Below are positions 7,743 through 15,496 of a DNA stretch of 30,192 bases, piece by piece. The notes under the pieces are model-generated. The model was given only the letters and a program-made list of their open reading frames with translations, was not told where the DNA came from and made no database searches. Source of the DNA: JANOXC01 sp031418215 (lineage in GTDB: Bacteria > Bacteroidota > Bacteroidia > AKYH767-A > OLB10). Location of the stretch: the NCBI GenBank assembly GCA_031418215.1, contig JANOXC010000085.1:1-30192 (forward strand), written 5' to 3'. Positions within the stretch are counted from its first letter, which is position 1; every line of letters begins with the position of its first letter. The translations under genes were made by a program, and so were the position numbers.

Positions 7743-8606
7743 TTACCCCAAATAAGCTTTCAATAATTTATTTCTTGAATTCTGACGCAAGGTCTTGATT
7801 GCTTTTTCTTTGATCTGACGTACGCGCTCACTGGTAAGGTCAAATTTCTCACCAATTTCTTCCAATGAAAGTCCGTGCTGAATACCAATGCCATAAAACA
7901 TCTTTATCACATCCTGCTCCCTTTCTGAAAGGGTTGCCAATGAACGGTTGATTTCTTTCTGTAATGACTCATTCATTAACACGCTATCAGCTCCCGGTGA
8001 ATCGGAGTTCTCAATAACGTCTAATAAAGTACTGTCTTCTCCCTGAACAAGAGGCGCATCCATAGAAACGTGCTTGCCTGGCATTTTCATGGTGTTTGCT
8101 ATTTTATCCATCGGAAGATCAAGCAATTGGCTCAATTCTTCAGCACTTGGTTCGCGCTCAAATTTCTGCTCCAGCTCTGAAAAAGCCTTCTTAACCTTAT
8201 TGGCTGCACCTAACTGATTTAAAGGTAAGCGAACAATACGGGCTTGTTCAGCTAAAGCCTGCATTATACTTTGGCGAATCCACCATACGGCATAAGAAAT
8301 AAACTTAAATCCGCGGGTCTCATCAAATTTTTTGGCCGCTTTTATAAGACCAAGATTTCCTTCATTAATTAAATCGGGAAGGCTTAAACCCTGCGTCTGG
8401 TACTGCTTTGCTACGGAAACAACGAAACGAAGATTGGCCCTTACTAACTTTTCCAACGCTTTTTGATCACCTTGTCTGATCCTTCTTGCCAACTCAACTT
8501 CTTCCTGGGCTGTTATCAACTCCTCTTTTCCAATCTCCTGTAAATACTTTTCAAAAGAGGCACTTTCACGGTTGGTAATGGATTTGGTAATCTTTAATTG
8601 TCTCAT
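7743..8606 (-). CDS. rpoD: primary RNA polymerase sigma factor (sigma-70 family, Bacteroidota short type)
   Basis: A 287-aa protein lacking the long acidic region 1.1 and the nonconserved insert of proteobacterial RpoD, as is normal for Bacteroidota primary sigma factors. Seen in order: region 1.2 (SFEKYLQEIGKEELIT), region 2 with DLINEGNLGLIKAAKKFD and the core-binding/-10 segment FISYAVWWIRQSIMQAL, region 3 (VRLPLNQLG to about residue 185), and region 4 with LSEREQDVIKMFYG and the helix-turn-helix LSLEEIGEKFDLTSERVRQIKEKAI near the C-terminus. It would recognise the unusual -33/-7 promoters of this phylum. The gene is monocistronic, ends at a shared terminator, and has a plausible promoter about 70 bases upstream. 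Confidence 0.96.
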   Translation of the reverse strand: MRQLKITKSITNRESASFEKYLQEIGKEELITAQEEVELARRIRQGDQKALEKLVRANLRFVVSVAKQYQTQGLSLPDLINEGNLGLIKAAKKFDETRGFKFISYAVWWIRQSIMQALAEQARIVRLPLNQLGAANKVKKAFSELEQKFEREPSAEELSQLLDLPMDKIANTMKMPGKHVSMDAPLVQGEDSTLLDVIENSDSPGADSVLMNESLQKEINRSLATLSEREQDVIKMFYGIGIQHGLSLEEIGEKFDLTSERVRQIKEKAIKTLRQNSRNKLLKAYLG

Positions 8607-8672
8607 AATTAATTAATTATTAATGGGTTATATGTCTATCGGGCCTGTCTCTATGACTGCTTAAACTAGGTC

Positions 8673-8702
8673 GCAAGGTACACATATTTTTACGCCTGTC
8701 AA
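8673..8702 (-). promoter_or_regulatory. candidate rpoD promoter, TTGACA-type -33 and TACCTTGC -7
   Basis: On the minus strand TTG(ACA) at 8702-8700 is separated by exactly 19 bases from TACCTTGC at 8680-8673, a near match to TAnnTTTG. This predicts a start near 8666 and a leader of about 60 bases before the rpoD ATG. It is the best-spaced promoter in the window. Confidence 0.5.
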
Positions 8703-8835
8703 CTATTATTTTCATATAGTTAAACAATAAACGAACAGATCAAAGTCAAATTGCACCGGCTAATGTTAATAACTCCGCTGACGATTAATTAATTATGAAT
8801 CCGCTGGATGTAACTTAGCAGGAAATAAAAAGATC

Positions 8836-9066
8836 ATGCCGTTAACTAAAACGCAGAAAAACGAACTGAAAAAAATTGACGCGGGGTTTACCCAAATTGA
8901 GAAACTATCAGAAAAAAGCGGTTTTTCATTGGAGGAGTATGTTCCTGATCTTGATTTTTGTTTCCCTGATATAAGCAACCTGCAAAAAAAGCGTGCTAAT
9001 GAGCAAAGCCGCAATCGGCGACAGGTTTTTGAACAGACGAAACAACGTAAAACAAAGGCTTTTTAA
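8836..9066 (+). CDS. small hypothetical protein, 76 aa
   Basis: A short open frame with a purine-rich AGGA at 8820-8823 upstream of the ATG. The protein is hydrophilic, Lys/Gln/Glu-rich and without signal or membrane segment. The centre (SGFSLEEYVPDLDFCFPD) looks like folded coding sequence, and the last 25 residues are basic (KKRANEQSRNRRQ to KQRKTKAF), as in a nucleic-acid-binding or disordered tail. I do not recognise the family. It is divergent from rpoD, stands alone, and is followed by a weak hairpin plus T-run. A chance ORF cannot be excluded. Confidence 0.55.
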   Translation: MPLTKTQKNELKKIDAGFTQIEKLSEKSGFSLEEYVPDLDFCFPDISNLQKKRANEQSRNRRQVFEQTKQRKTKAF

Positions 9067-9067
9067 T

Positions 9068-9092
9068 AGCTGGGGAAGCAGCTGAGCTTTTT
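9068..9092 (+). terminator. weak hairpin plus T-run after the small gene
   Basis: AGCTG (9068-9072) and CAGCT (9079-9083) form a 5-bp stem with a 6-base loop, followed by GAGCTTTTT. It is short, so termination strength is doubtful. Confidence 0.3.
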
Positions 9093-9455
9093 GCAATTCA
9101 CTTTCGTTATTTTCAAATTTTTTCGGGTACAAAATTTTTTCATTATTGAAAAGATTGACTTTCATCAAAAGCTATTATCTTTCAATTTTTAATAATAGTT
9201 TTACTTGTCAATTTTCTGGTCAATACGCTATCTTATTAATTATCAATTTAATTTAATCAGGCTCAATAAAGGGATAGCACTCTAACTTGTGTTTTAACAG
9301 TAATGTAATTATATTAAAGTGTGTATGAAGGATAGCGTGATCGAAATTATAATGGACAAACCGGAATGATAAAGGTGTTATTCATTAAAATGGAAACAGC
9401 ATTATTTTATTTTTCAATGGCTACTTAGAAATAGCGTGAAAGAATAGTAAAAGAG
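9093..9455. other. AT-rich intergenic region before the phosphorelay cluster
   Basis: About 360 bases without a convincing gene. The only open frames are very short (for example 14 codons at about 9324-9368). The decamer AAATTTTTTC occurs twice near 9115-9145 with a 17-base period. TATTTTTC near 9407-9414 is one mismatch from a -7 box, but no properly spaced TTG precedes it. The promoter of the kinase operon presumably lies here. Confidence 0.5.
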
Positions 9456-11480
9456 ATGAAAAAACATTTAGGCAGGTTTAAAAAGTTGTTTTTGTTAATA
9501 CTCATGACTTGTTTTTCGCAGGTTCACGCTAGTTCGGTTATTGACAGTCTGCAGCAAACATTGTCAAATAATCTGCCCGACAGCCAGCGGATTGAAACCC
9601 ATATTCTGCTTTATAAATCATACATGGATGCCGATATGCGAGATGATGCATCCAAGCAACTTAACAAGGCATTTGAACTTGCTACTAAAACAGGCGATAA
9701 GAGCAGGCTTGCTCAGGTTTATCTGAACCTGGGGAGTTATAATAATACAATTGATAATTATATAGTGGCCCTTGCCAACTTAATGGAAGCATTACGCCTT
9801 TTCAGGGAAATAAAATTTCCAAGAGGAGAAGCCGCTTCTTTGATGAATATTGGGATTACCTATTATACTATTAAGGAGTATAGTGAAGCATTGAATTATT
9901 ATCATCAGGCAGAAGAACTTTATTTAAAAAACAATGATTTTGAAAAGGCTGACATTGTCAAATATTTAAATGCGAATGTTCTGTTGCAGAAGGGATGGTT
10001 GAATGCCTCAATGAAAATGTTTCGTGAAATAATTGAATCAGGAAAGAATATTGCAGATCAAAGAAAGAATGAATGTTTGTTGGGAATTGGAACTGTTTAC
10101 CTGAAAATGCAGATGCAGGATAGTGCAGAGAAATATTTATATTCAGCATATCATTACTTTGATTCAACCGGCAACAAAGAGGCTAAAAGTTTTTCTGGTG
10201 CTCGATTATCACAGCTTTATCTGATGCAGGATCAGCCTCAAAAAGCCATTGACAGTGGACTGGTAAATCTTGAAATTGCACAACTGATCAACAGCCGTGA
10301 TGTGCAATTGGAGCTTTTTAATGCGTTGTCGGAAGCATACCACAGGATGGAAGATTTTAAGAATGCTTTTTTTTACCAGCAGAAGTATTTTGAGTTGAGG
10401 AATAAATTGTTCAATGAAAAGTCGTTGAAGCAATACAATGTGCTGGCAAAAAAGTACGCCGAAGATCAGCATAAGCATGAGTTAGAAATCGTTGAACAAC
10501 AAAAGCAAAAACAAAAGATTATTACTTTTTCCGTTATTGGATTATTGATTCTTATTATTGCTTCTTTGGTATATCGTTATATATTAAACCGGAGGGTTAG
10601 TAAAAAGCTTGGAGTTAACAATCGTAAACTGGAAGAAAATAATGTTAAACTGGCGAGCATCAACCTCGAATTAAATCACACCCTTGGTGTGTTAAAAGAA
10701 ACGCAGGAAAAACTGATTCAACAGGAAAAAATTGCTTCCCTTGGAAAAGTTACAGCCGGTATAGCACATGAAATTCAAAACCCTTTGAATTTTGTTACTA
10801 ATTTTGCAACTATTAACAATGACCTGCTTGCTGAATTGCAGGATAATATTACTGAGGCCGACAGGAAAGAGGCTATGGTTTTACTTAAACAAAACAATGA
10901 GAAAATACGCCAACATGGTTTACGTGCCAATGTAATTGTGAAAGACATGTTAATGGAGTCGCGCGCAGATGCAACGGCGCGGGAGCTAACTGACATTAAT
11001 AAATTGATACGTGAGAACTTTGACTTTGCATATCAGGCATTCCGTGCGAAGCATCAGGGATTTCACTGCGACACTAAATTATATATACAATCACTGCCCC
11101 AAATATTAGCAGAGGCACGACAGCTGGGAAGGGTGTTCCTGAATTTATTTGAAAATGCATTGTATGCCATGAAAAAGAGAGCGGATGCAGATAAGGAGTT
11201 TAAGCCTCGAATAATCATCAAAACAACTAAACACGATGGTTTTATTCAGGTAATGATTGAAGATAATGGTAAAGGCATTCCAAATGAAATCATCAATGAT
11301 ATTTTTAATCCTTTTTATACTACCAAGCCAACCGGTGAAGGAACCGGACTGGGCCTTTCAATATGTTACGACATTATAACTAAGCGGCATCATGGAATGA
11401 TTAATGTGACAAGTGAGATAAATCAATTTACAAAATTTACAATTGAAATTCCAACAATGATTCAGCAGGAGGCTTTATGA
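9456..11480 (+). CDS. membrane histidine kinase with periplasmic TPR sensor
   Basis: A 674-aa kinase. A signal peptide (1-26, ending SQVHAS) is followed by TPR-like helical repeats (about 45-320), one transmembrane helix (355-376, IITFSVIGLLILIIASLVYRY), a coiled coil (380-425), a HisKA dimerisation domain with phospho-acceptor His438 in AGIAHEIQNPLNFV, and an HATPase_c domain. The latter has N box Asn567 (LFENALY), G1 DNGKGIP (603-609), F box FNPFYTTKP and G2 GEGTGLGLS (627-635). All residues needed for autophosphorylation are present. The TPR-kinase layout is common in Bacteroidota; the signal sensed is unknown, probably a protein or peptide ligand in the periplasm. The stop overlaps the next start (ATGA), so it is translated with the following receiver. 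It heads the five-gene phosphorelay cluster. Confidence 0.93.
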   Translation: MKKHLGRFKKLFLLILMTCFSQVHASSVIDSLQQTLSNNLPDSQRIETHILLYKSYMDADMRDDASKQLNKAFELATKTGDKSRLAQVYLNLGSYNNTIDNYIVALANLMEALRLFREIKFPRGEAASLMNIGITYYTIKEYSEALNYYHQAEELYLKNNDFEKADIVKYLNANVLLQKGWLNASMKMFREIIESGKNIADQRKNECLLGIGTVYLKMQMQDSAEKYLYSAYHYFDSTGNKEAKSFSGARLSQLYLMQDQPQKAIDSGLVNLEIAQLINSRDVQLELFNALSEAYHRMEDFKNAFFYQQKYFELRNKLFNEKSLKQYNVLAKKYAEDQHKHELEIVEQQKQKQKIITFSVIGLLILIIASLVYRYILNRRVSKKLGVNNRKLEENNVKLASINLELNHTLGVLKETQEKLIQQEKIASLGKVTAGIAHEIQNPLNFVTNFATINNDLLAELQDNITEADRKEAMVLLKQNNEKIRQHGLRANVIVKDMLMESRADATARELTDINKLIRENFDFAYQAFRAKHQGFHCDTKLYIQSLPQILAEARQLGRVFLNLFENALYAMKKRADADKEFKPRIIIKTTKHDGFIQVMIEDNGKGIPNEIINDIFNPFYTTKPTGEGTGLGLSICYDIITKRHHGMINVTSEINQFTKFTIEIPTMIQQEAL

Positions 11481-11851
11481 AAAAAATATTAATTGTTGAT
11501 GATGAAAGAGATATAGAGTCGTTATATCGACAATATTTTCGCAAAGCTATCAATGAGCAGAAGCTGAGCTTACAGTTTGCCTTTTCTGGTTCAGAAGCAC
11601 TTGAAATGATCGGCAATCAATGTGATCCGGAACTTATTATGTTAACGGATATCAACATGCCCGGTATGACAGGACTTGAACTACTCCAGAAAGTAAAGGA
11701 GAAGTGCCCCAAAGCCATGGTTTATGTTGTTTCTGCTTATGACACTGCCGCCTATCATACTTCTGCCAAGGAATTTGGTGCCGAAGAATTTATTACAAAA
11801 CCAATTGATTTTTTAATGTTAAAAGAAAAATTAGTAAACATAAACTTATGA
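11477..11851 (+). CDS. stand-alone receiver (response regulator), 124 aa
   Basis: A single REC domain with no output domain. The acidic pocket is Asp8-Asp9 (IVDDERD), the phospho-acceptor is Asp58 in LTDINMPG, the switch Ser is Ser86 (VVSAYD), and the conserved Lys is Lys108 in ITKPID. All catalytic residues are present. It overlaps both neighbours by ATGA (start with the TPR kinase stop, stop with the hybrid kinase start), giving a coupled three-gene block. It is likely phosphorylated by the upstream kinase and may pass phosphate on, serve as a sink, or act by protein contact. Its sequence resembles the N-terminal receiver of the next gene (INMP, KPIDF), consistent with a local duplication. 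Confidence 0.93.
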   Translation: MKKILIVDDERDIESLYRQYFRKAINEQKLSLQFAFSGSEALEMIGNQCDPELIMLTDINMPGMTGLELLQKVKEKCPKAMVYVVSAYDTAAYHTSAKEFGAEEFITKPIDFLMLKEKLVNINL

Positions 11852-13452
11852 ATAGTGAACCGGCAAGGATACTTGTAGTTGATGATGAACCAGATCTTGA
11901 ACTTTTAATGCGTCAACGGTTTCGTCAGCATATTAAAACTGGTCAATTTGTTTTCGAATTTGCTTTGAATGGTAAAGAGGCATTACAGAAGCTGAAAGAG
12001 AATGGAGATTTCGATGCAGTGATGACAGATATTAATATGCCTGAGATGGATGGACTCACTTTACTTGCCCGACTAAAGGAGAGCGAAAACGAACATCATT
12101 ATAAAGCGATTGTAGTAACAGCATACAGCGATTTGGTGAACATTCGCACAGCGATGAATCGCGGCGCATTCGATTTTATTACTAAGCCGATTGATTTTGC
12201 AGACCTGGAGGCTACCTTAATTAAAACAGTATCTGAAACCGGGGTCATCAAACGTGGATTGAGGGCACAATCAGAATTAGGTAATGCCATTTTATTGAAA
12301 GAGCAAGCCATACGCAGCGAACAGTTTAAGCAACAGTTCCTTGCTAATATGAGCCATGAAATCCGCACTCCTTTAAATGCTGTTTGTGGTATTATCAATT
12401 TATTGTTGCATAAGGCGCCAAAGCCTGAGCAATTGTTCTATCTGCAAACAATGCGGCAAGCTTCCGGAAATTTGTTGGCGATCATTAATGATATACTTGA
12501 CCTTGCAAAAATTGAAGCCGGTAAAATTACTTTGGAGATGGTGCCATTCAATATGTATGAACAGTTGAATAGTGCTGTACATACATTAATGTTCAAAGCC
12601 GAAGATAAGGATCTTGAATTGGTATTAAATATTGATGATGACGTCCCGGAATTTGTTGTTGGTGATCAGGTTCGCCTGAGCCAGATATTGATCAATCTCC
12701 TTTCCAATGCAATAAAGTTTACAGCCAAAGGAAAAGTGGAATTGAAAGTAGTGGTTGAGAAGAGTATTGAAAATAAAAAATGGCTGGCTTTTAAGATCAT
12801 TGATCAGGGTATTGGTATTGCTCCTGAAAATATTGATAAAATATTCGAAAGTTTCTCCCAGGAAAAAGAGGACACCACTCGTAAGTTTGGCGGAACGGGG
12901 CTTGGACTAACAATTACCAAGCAGTTGGTTGAATTACATGAGGGTTCCATACTAGTTGAAAGTGTGCAGGGTAAAGGATCTACCTTTACGGTTTTGATGC
13001 CTTACGAAGTGTCAACAGGAAGTAACGTTTTATCTGATTCAGTAATCCCAATGCATGATGATTCAGATATTCAAACCACTGTAAATATTTTGTTGGCCGA
13101 AGATCAGCCTTTCAATCAAATGGTAGCTGTTGATACACTGGCAATATTGTTTAAGGATGCTAAAGTTCAAATTGCGAATAATGGGAAAGAAGCGCATGAG
13201 CTTGCAAAAACCAATGATTTTGATGTGGTATTGATGGATATTCATATGCCTGAGATGGATGGTTATGAAGCAACAAGGGCCATCAGAAGTATTCCCGGAA
13301 AACGAGGGGAGGTACCTATTCTGGCAATGACTGCAAGCGTTATCAAAGAGGATGTTAACCGGTGCTATGATGCTGGAATGAATGACTTTATACCGAAACC
13401 ATTTGATCCTTCGGAGTTGAAGCATAAAATTATTCAATTGATGAAGTCATAA
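11848..13452 (+). CDS. hybrid histidine kinase, REC-HisKA-HATPase-REC
   Basis: A 534-aa cytoplasmic protein with no signal, membrane or sensor domain. REC1 (5-130) has Asp61 (MTDINMPEMDG) and Lys113 (ITKPIDF). A short coiled linker leads to HisKA with His170 in ANMSHEIRTPLNAV. HATPase_c has N box LLSNAIKF (Asn287), G1 DQGIGI and G2 GGTGLGLT (348-355). REC2 (about 411-530) has Asp464 (LMDIHMPEMDG) and Lys517 (IPKPFD). The N-terminal receiver takes the place of a sensor, so the likely input is phosphotransfer from the upstream kinase. REC2 would then hand phosphate to the Hpt protein encoded next. Such REC-first hybrids typically sit in the middle of phosphorelays. No output domain is present. 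It overlaps the preceding gene by four bases. Confidence 0.94.
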   Translation: MNSEPARILVVDDEPDLELLMRQRFRQHIKTGQFVFEFALNGKEALQKLKENGDFDAVMTDINMPEMDGLTLLARLKESENEHHYKAIVVTAYSDLVNIRTAMNRGAFDFITKPIDFADLEATLIKTVSETGVIKRGLRAQSELGNAILLKEQAIRSEQFKQQFLANMSHEIRTPLNAVCGIINLLLHKAPKPEQLFYLQTMRQASGNLLAIINDILDLAKIEAGKITLEMVPFNMYEQLNSAVHTLMFKAEDKDLELVLNIDDDVPEFVVGDQVRLSQILINLLSNAIKFTAKGKVELKVVVEKSIENKKWLAFKIIDQGIGIAPENIDKIFESFSQEKEDTTRKFGGTGLGLTITKQLVELHEGSILVESVQGKGSTFTVLMPYEVSTGSNVLSDSVIPMHDDSDIQTTVNILLAEDQPFNQMVAVDTLAILFKDAKVQIANNGKEAHELAKTNDFDVVLMDIHMPEMDGYEATRAIRSIPGKRGEVPILAMTASVIKEDVNRCYDAGMNDFIPKPFDPSELKHKIIQLMKS

Positions 13453-13494
13453 ATAAACTATTTTTGGAAACTAATTTTTTTAAAAAATATAACT

Positions 13495-13854
13495 ATGAGT
13501 GAAGGGCAGAAATTAACCGATCTAACCTTTTTAAGGAATTTTACAGGTGGACAAGCGGATAAAATGACAAAATATATCCGCATGTTCCTTACCGGTGCTC
13601 CACAGAATATTTCACAAATGGAATTGCATGCACTTAGCAAAGATTGGAGTGGTGTGTATCAATCAGCACATTCGCTGAAACCACAATTGGGGTATTTCGG
13701 TGCTAAACAGAGTGAAGAATTACTCAAACTGATTGAACGATATTCCGGTGATCAAATGGAGGTAGAACGTATTCCAACCATGATCGAACAATTTAGAAAA
13801 CAATATGAAATAATAAATTCAGAATTGGAAATTGAGCTTAAATCAATATCCTGA
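13495..13854 (+). CDS. Hpt-domain phosphotransfer protein, 119 aa
   Basis: A small all-helical protein with the Hpt motif AHSLKPQLGYFGA; the phospho-acceptor is His59, followed by the conserved Lys62 and Gly66. The length matches a free-standing histidine phosphotransferase. It lies 42 bases downstream of the hybrid kinase and 16 bases upstream of the last receiver, exactly where a relay from REC2 of the hybrid to a terminal receiver would place it. The Pro after LK (LKPQLG rather than LKSS-type) is a common variant in Bacteroidota. Confidence 0.9.
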   Translation: MSEGQKLTDLTFLRNFTGGQADKMTKYIRMFLTGAPQNISQMELHALSKDWSGVYQSAHSLKPQLGYFGAKQSEELLKLIERYSGDQMEVERIPTMIEQFRKQYEIINSELEIELKSIS

Positions 13855-13870
13855 ATAAAAAATACTGACT

Positions 13871-14395
13871 ATGAGTGATTTTAAACCAATAATATTAATT
13901 GTAGATGATGAGCCGATGCAGCGCGAAATGCTGCGTGAACATTTATCGCAAATGTCCAATTTTGAAATTCATGCTTTTGGTACCGGTGAAGAGTGTCTGG
14001 CTGCGGCAAAGATTCGGATGCCTACCATTGTCTTCCTTGATTATAATCTTAATAGTGAAGTGAAAGATGCAATGAATGGCATTGAAGTGCTGCAAGAAAT
14101 AAAAGAAAATTATCCTGCAACAGATGTTGTAATGATCAGTGGCCAGGATAAAATAGAAGTTGCTGTCAATTCAATCAAGCATGGTGCCTTTGATTATATT
14201 GTTAAAGGCGAAGGCGCGTTCGTAAGAGCTGAGAAAACAGTTTTCAATATTTACCGTTTCCACAAGTTGCAAGAATCAGCTACTTTTTATAAAAAACTCA
14301 TGATCATCTTCGGAATTGGATTGGTGTTAATGGTCATTCTGATTATTATATTACAGCAGAAGGGATACATTACCAATTCACCTGGTTGGTCCTGA
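13871..14395 (+). CDS. receiver domain protein with C-terminal transmembrane anchor
   Basis: A 174-aa protein. The REC domain (1-125) has the acidic pocket Asp12-Asp13 (IVDDEPMQ), phospho-acceptor Asp57 (FLDYNLN), switch Ser90 (MISGQD) and Lys112 (IVKGEG). The loop after Asp57 is a few residues longer than usual (NLNSEVKDAMNG in place of MPxMxG). A single hydrophobic helix follows (143-161, LMIIFGIGLVLMVILIIIL) with a 13-residue tail. With the receiver in the cytoplasm, the tail would be periplasmic. No DNA-binding, GGDEF, HD-GYP or other effector domain is present. It is the last gene of the cluster and the likely end point of the relay, which suggests that output occurs at the membrane. The gene converges on the interrupted gene at 14410 with only 14 bases between. 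Confidence 0.9.
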   Translation: MSDFKPIILIVDDEPMQREMLREHLSQMSNFEIHAFGTGEECLAAAKIRMPTIVFLDYNLNSEVKDAMNGIEVLQEIKENYPATDVVMISGQDKIEVAVNSIKHGAFDYIVKGEGAFVRAEKTVFNIYRFHKLQESATFYKKLMIIFGIGLVLMVILIIILQQKGYITNSPGWS

Positions 14396-14409
14396 TTTAA
14401 ATTTTAAGT

Positions 14410-14925
14410 CTATTTGCATTTCGAAAGATCCATTCCATCACAGTATGATGGGCAAATGGCATCTATAAGTCGGTATGCCGTTCCTTCTATTGGTTCAGTA
14501 GTATAATCCTCGGTCGCAGATTTAACAATGAAGTCGGTTTCTGTAGATCCGCTTTGATCAGTGTGTTTTCCGAGAAAAATCCATAAACCATTGTTGTTGT
14601 TACCTGCAAACATTTCTTCAATTATTGATTTTGTTAAAAAGAGACCATACTTTCCGCCCGCAGCTCTTTCATAAGTTCCCACACGTGTGCATGCTTCCAA
14701 ATCAGTTAATGGTTCTGTGGGTATCACATTTCCACTTCCATTTGGTCGGCTTTCAATACCAAATGACAGTAATCCAATTAATAATCAGGCCTCCATTATT
14801 AAATTCTTTTGCAGATGCGTATTTTCTGTTGATGTTGCAGAAAAAGAATTTTTAATGACACCGGTATAGGAGCCAACAATTGAAATGAAGATACCAATAG
14901 CAACTCCTTGGATAAGTTTATTCAT
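14410..14925 (-). pseudogene. interrupted small membrane/exported protein with CPSYCDG tail (in-frame TGA)
   Basis: From the ATG at 14925 the minus strand reads 46 codons beginning MNKLIQGVAIGIFISIVGSY (a membrane or signal segment), then one TGA at 14787-14785. The same frame then stays open for 125 codons to a TAG at 14410. The downstream part (KYGLFLTKSIIEEMFAGNNN and ICPSYCDGMDLSK) is clearly paralogous to the intact protein encoded at 14946-15449, and the spacing from the membrane segment to this part is about the same in both. This supports one ancestral gene with a nonsense mutation. Alternatives are re-initiation at the GTG at 14727 (105 aa, without signal) or a sequencing error. TGA is used as a normal stop elsewhere in the window, so recoding is unlikely. 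Confidence 0.55.
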
Positions 14926-14945
14926 GGTTATGTGGTTTTTTTTAA

Positions 14946-15449
14946 TTATCTAGTGGTATGTTTATTAGGGTCTAATCCATCGCAATAAGTTGGGCACATG
15001 GCATTCAGCCTTAGAAATTTATTTTTTTCATCAATAGAAACATTTGTTCTTAATTCAGTACTGTCAGCTGTTATAATAAAACAAGTTTCATTCGTTATTG
15101 TATCCTTTCCCAAAATAATCGAAAGTCCATTTTTGTTGTTCCTTGTAAAAAGTTGATCAATCATTTCCTTGCCAATCCAAGCCCCCCATGGTTCTTTAAT
15201 GCTGTCATTTTGCTTGTACAAATCAAACATTTTCTGAGCAGAAGAACTGTCTATTGCAGTGGGATTGACATTTTTCATTAATAGCGTATCCATTCTGTTT
15301 GCATTTTCACAAACGGTTGCATCTGAAGGATAGCAGTCTGTACAAGCGCTATCTAAAGAGGTAGAATAAAAATGGATAGTTGTACCAATAAAAAAAATTG
15401 AACAAACTATCAAGCCGGTGATGTAATAATCTTTGGTTGACATGGTCAT
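14946..15449 (-). CDS. membrane-anchored hypothetical protein with CPTYCDG tail
   Basis: A 167-aa protein with an N-terminal hydrophobic segment (residues 8-27, YYITGLIVCSIFFIGTTIHF) that acts as an anchor or signal. A Cys-containing stretch follows (CTDC at 36-39), then a domain with WIGKEMIDQLFTRNNKNG, ending in MCPTYCDGLDPNK. The CP[ST]YCDG motif and the LF/MF..NNxNGL..ILGK motif are shared with the neighbouring interrupted copy. The family is not recognised and the function is unknown; the fixed Cys-x3-Cys could bind metal or form a disulphide outside the cytoplasm. Start could be Met1 or Met3. A TTG-N18-TAAGTTTA promoter-like pair lies 15496-15468. Together with the broken copy it forms a tandem pair just downstream of, and convergent with, the phosphorelay genes. 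Confidence 0.75.
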   Translation of the reverse strand: MTMSTKDYYITGLIVCSIFFIGTTIHFYSTSLDSACTDCYPSDATVCENANRMDTLLMKNVNPTAIDSSSAQKMFDLYKQNDSIKEPWGAWIGKEMIDQLFTRNNKNGLSIILGKDTITNETCFIITADSTELRTNVSIDEKNKFLRLNAMCPTYCDGLDPNKHTTR

Positions 15450-15467
15450 GGTTTTTTGAATTTAATG

Positions 15468-15496
15468 TAAACTTATATAAAAAATAACAATAACAA
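15468..15496 (-). promoter_or_regulatory. possible promoter of the CPTYCDG gene
   Basis: On the minus strand TTG (15496-15494) is followed after 18 bases by TAAGTTTA (15475-15468), one mismatch from TAnnTTTG. The ATG is 18 bases downstream of the box. The surrounding sequence is very AT-rich, so chance matches are likely. Confidence 0.3.

Noticed and set aside
13063..13437. A 124-codon frame antisense to the hybrid kinase
   Set aside because: It overlaps a fully conserved receiver domain on the other strand, so it is a shadow frame.
14410..14727. A separate 105-aa gene starting at the GTG at 14727
   Set aside because: It would lack the N-terminal membrane segment of its paralogue. The same frame continues upstream through the single TGA to a membrane-segment start, so one interrupted gene explains the sequence better.
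14785..14787. TGA as a selenocysteine or other recoded codon
   Set aside because: TGA is an ordinary stop at several genes in the window, no downstream SECIS-like hairpin is evident, and the intact paralogue does not place a Cys clearly at this position.
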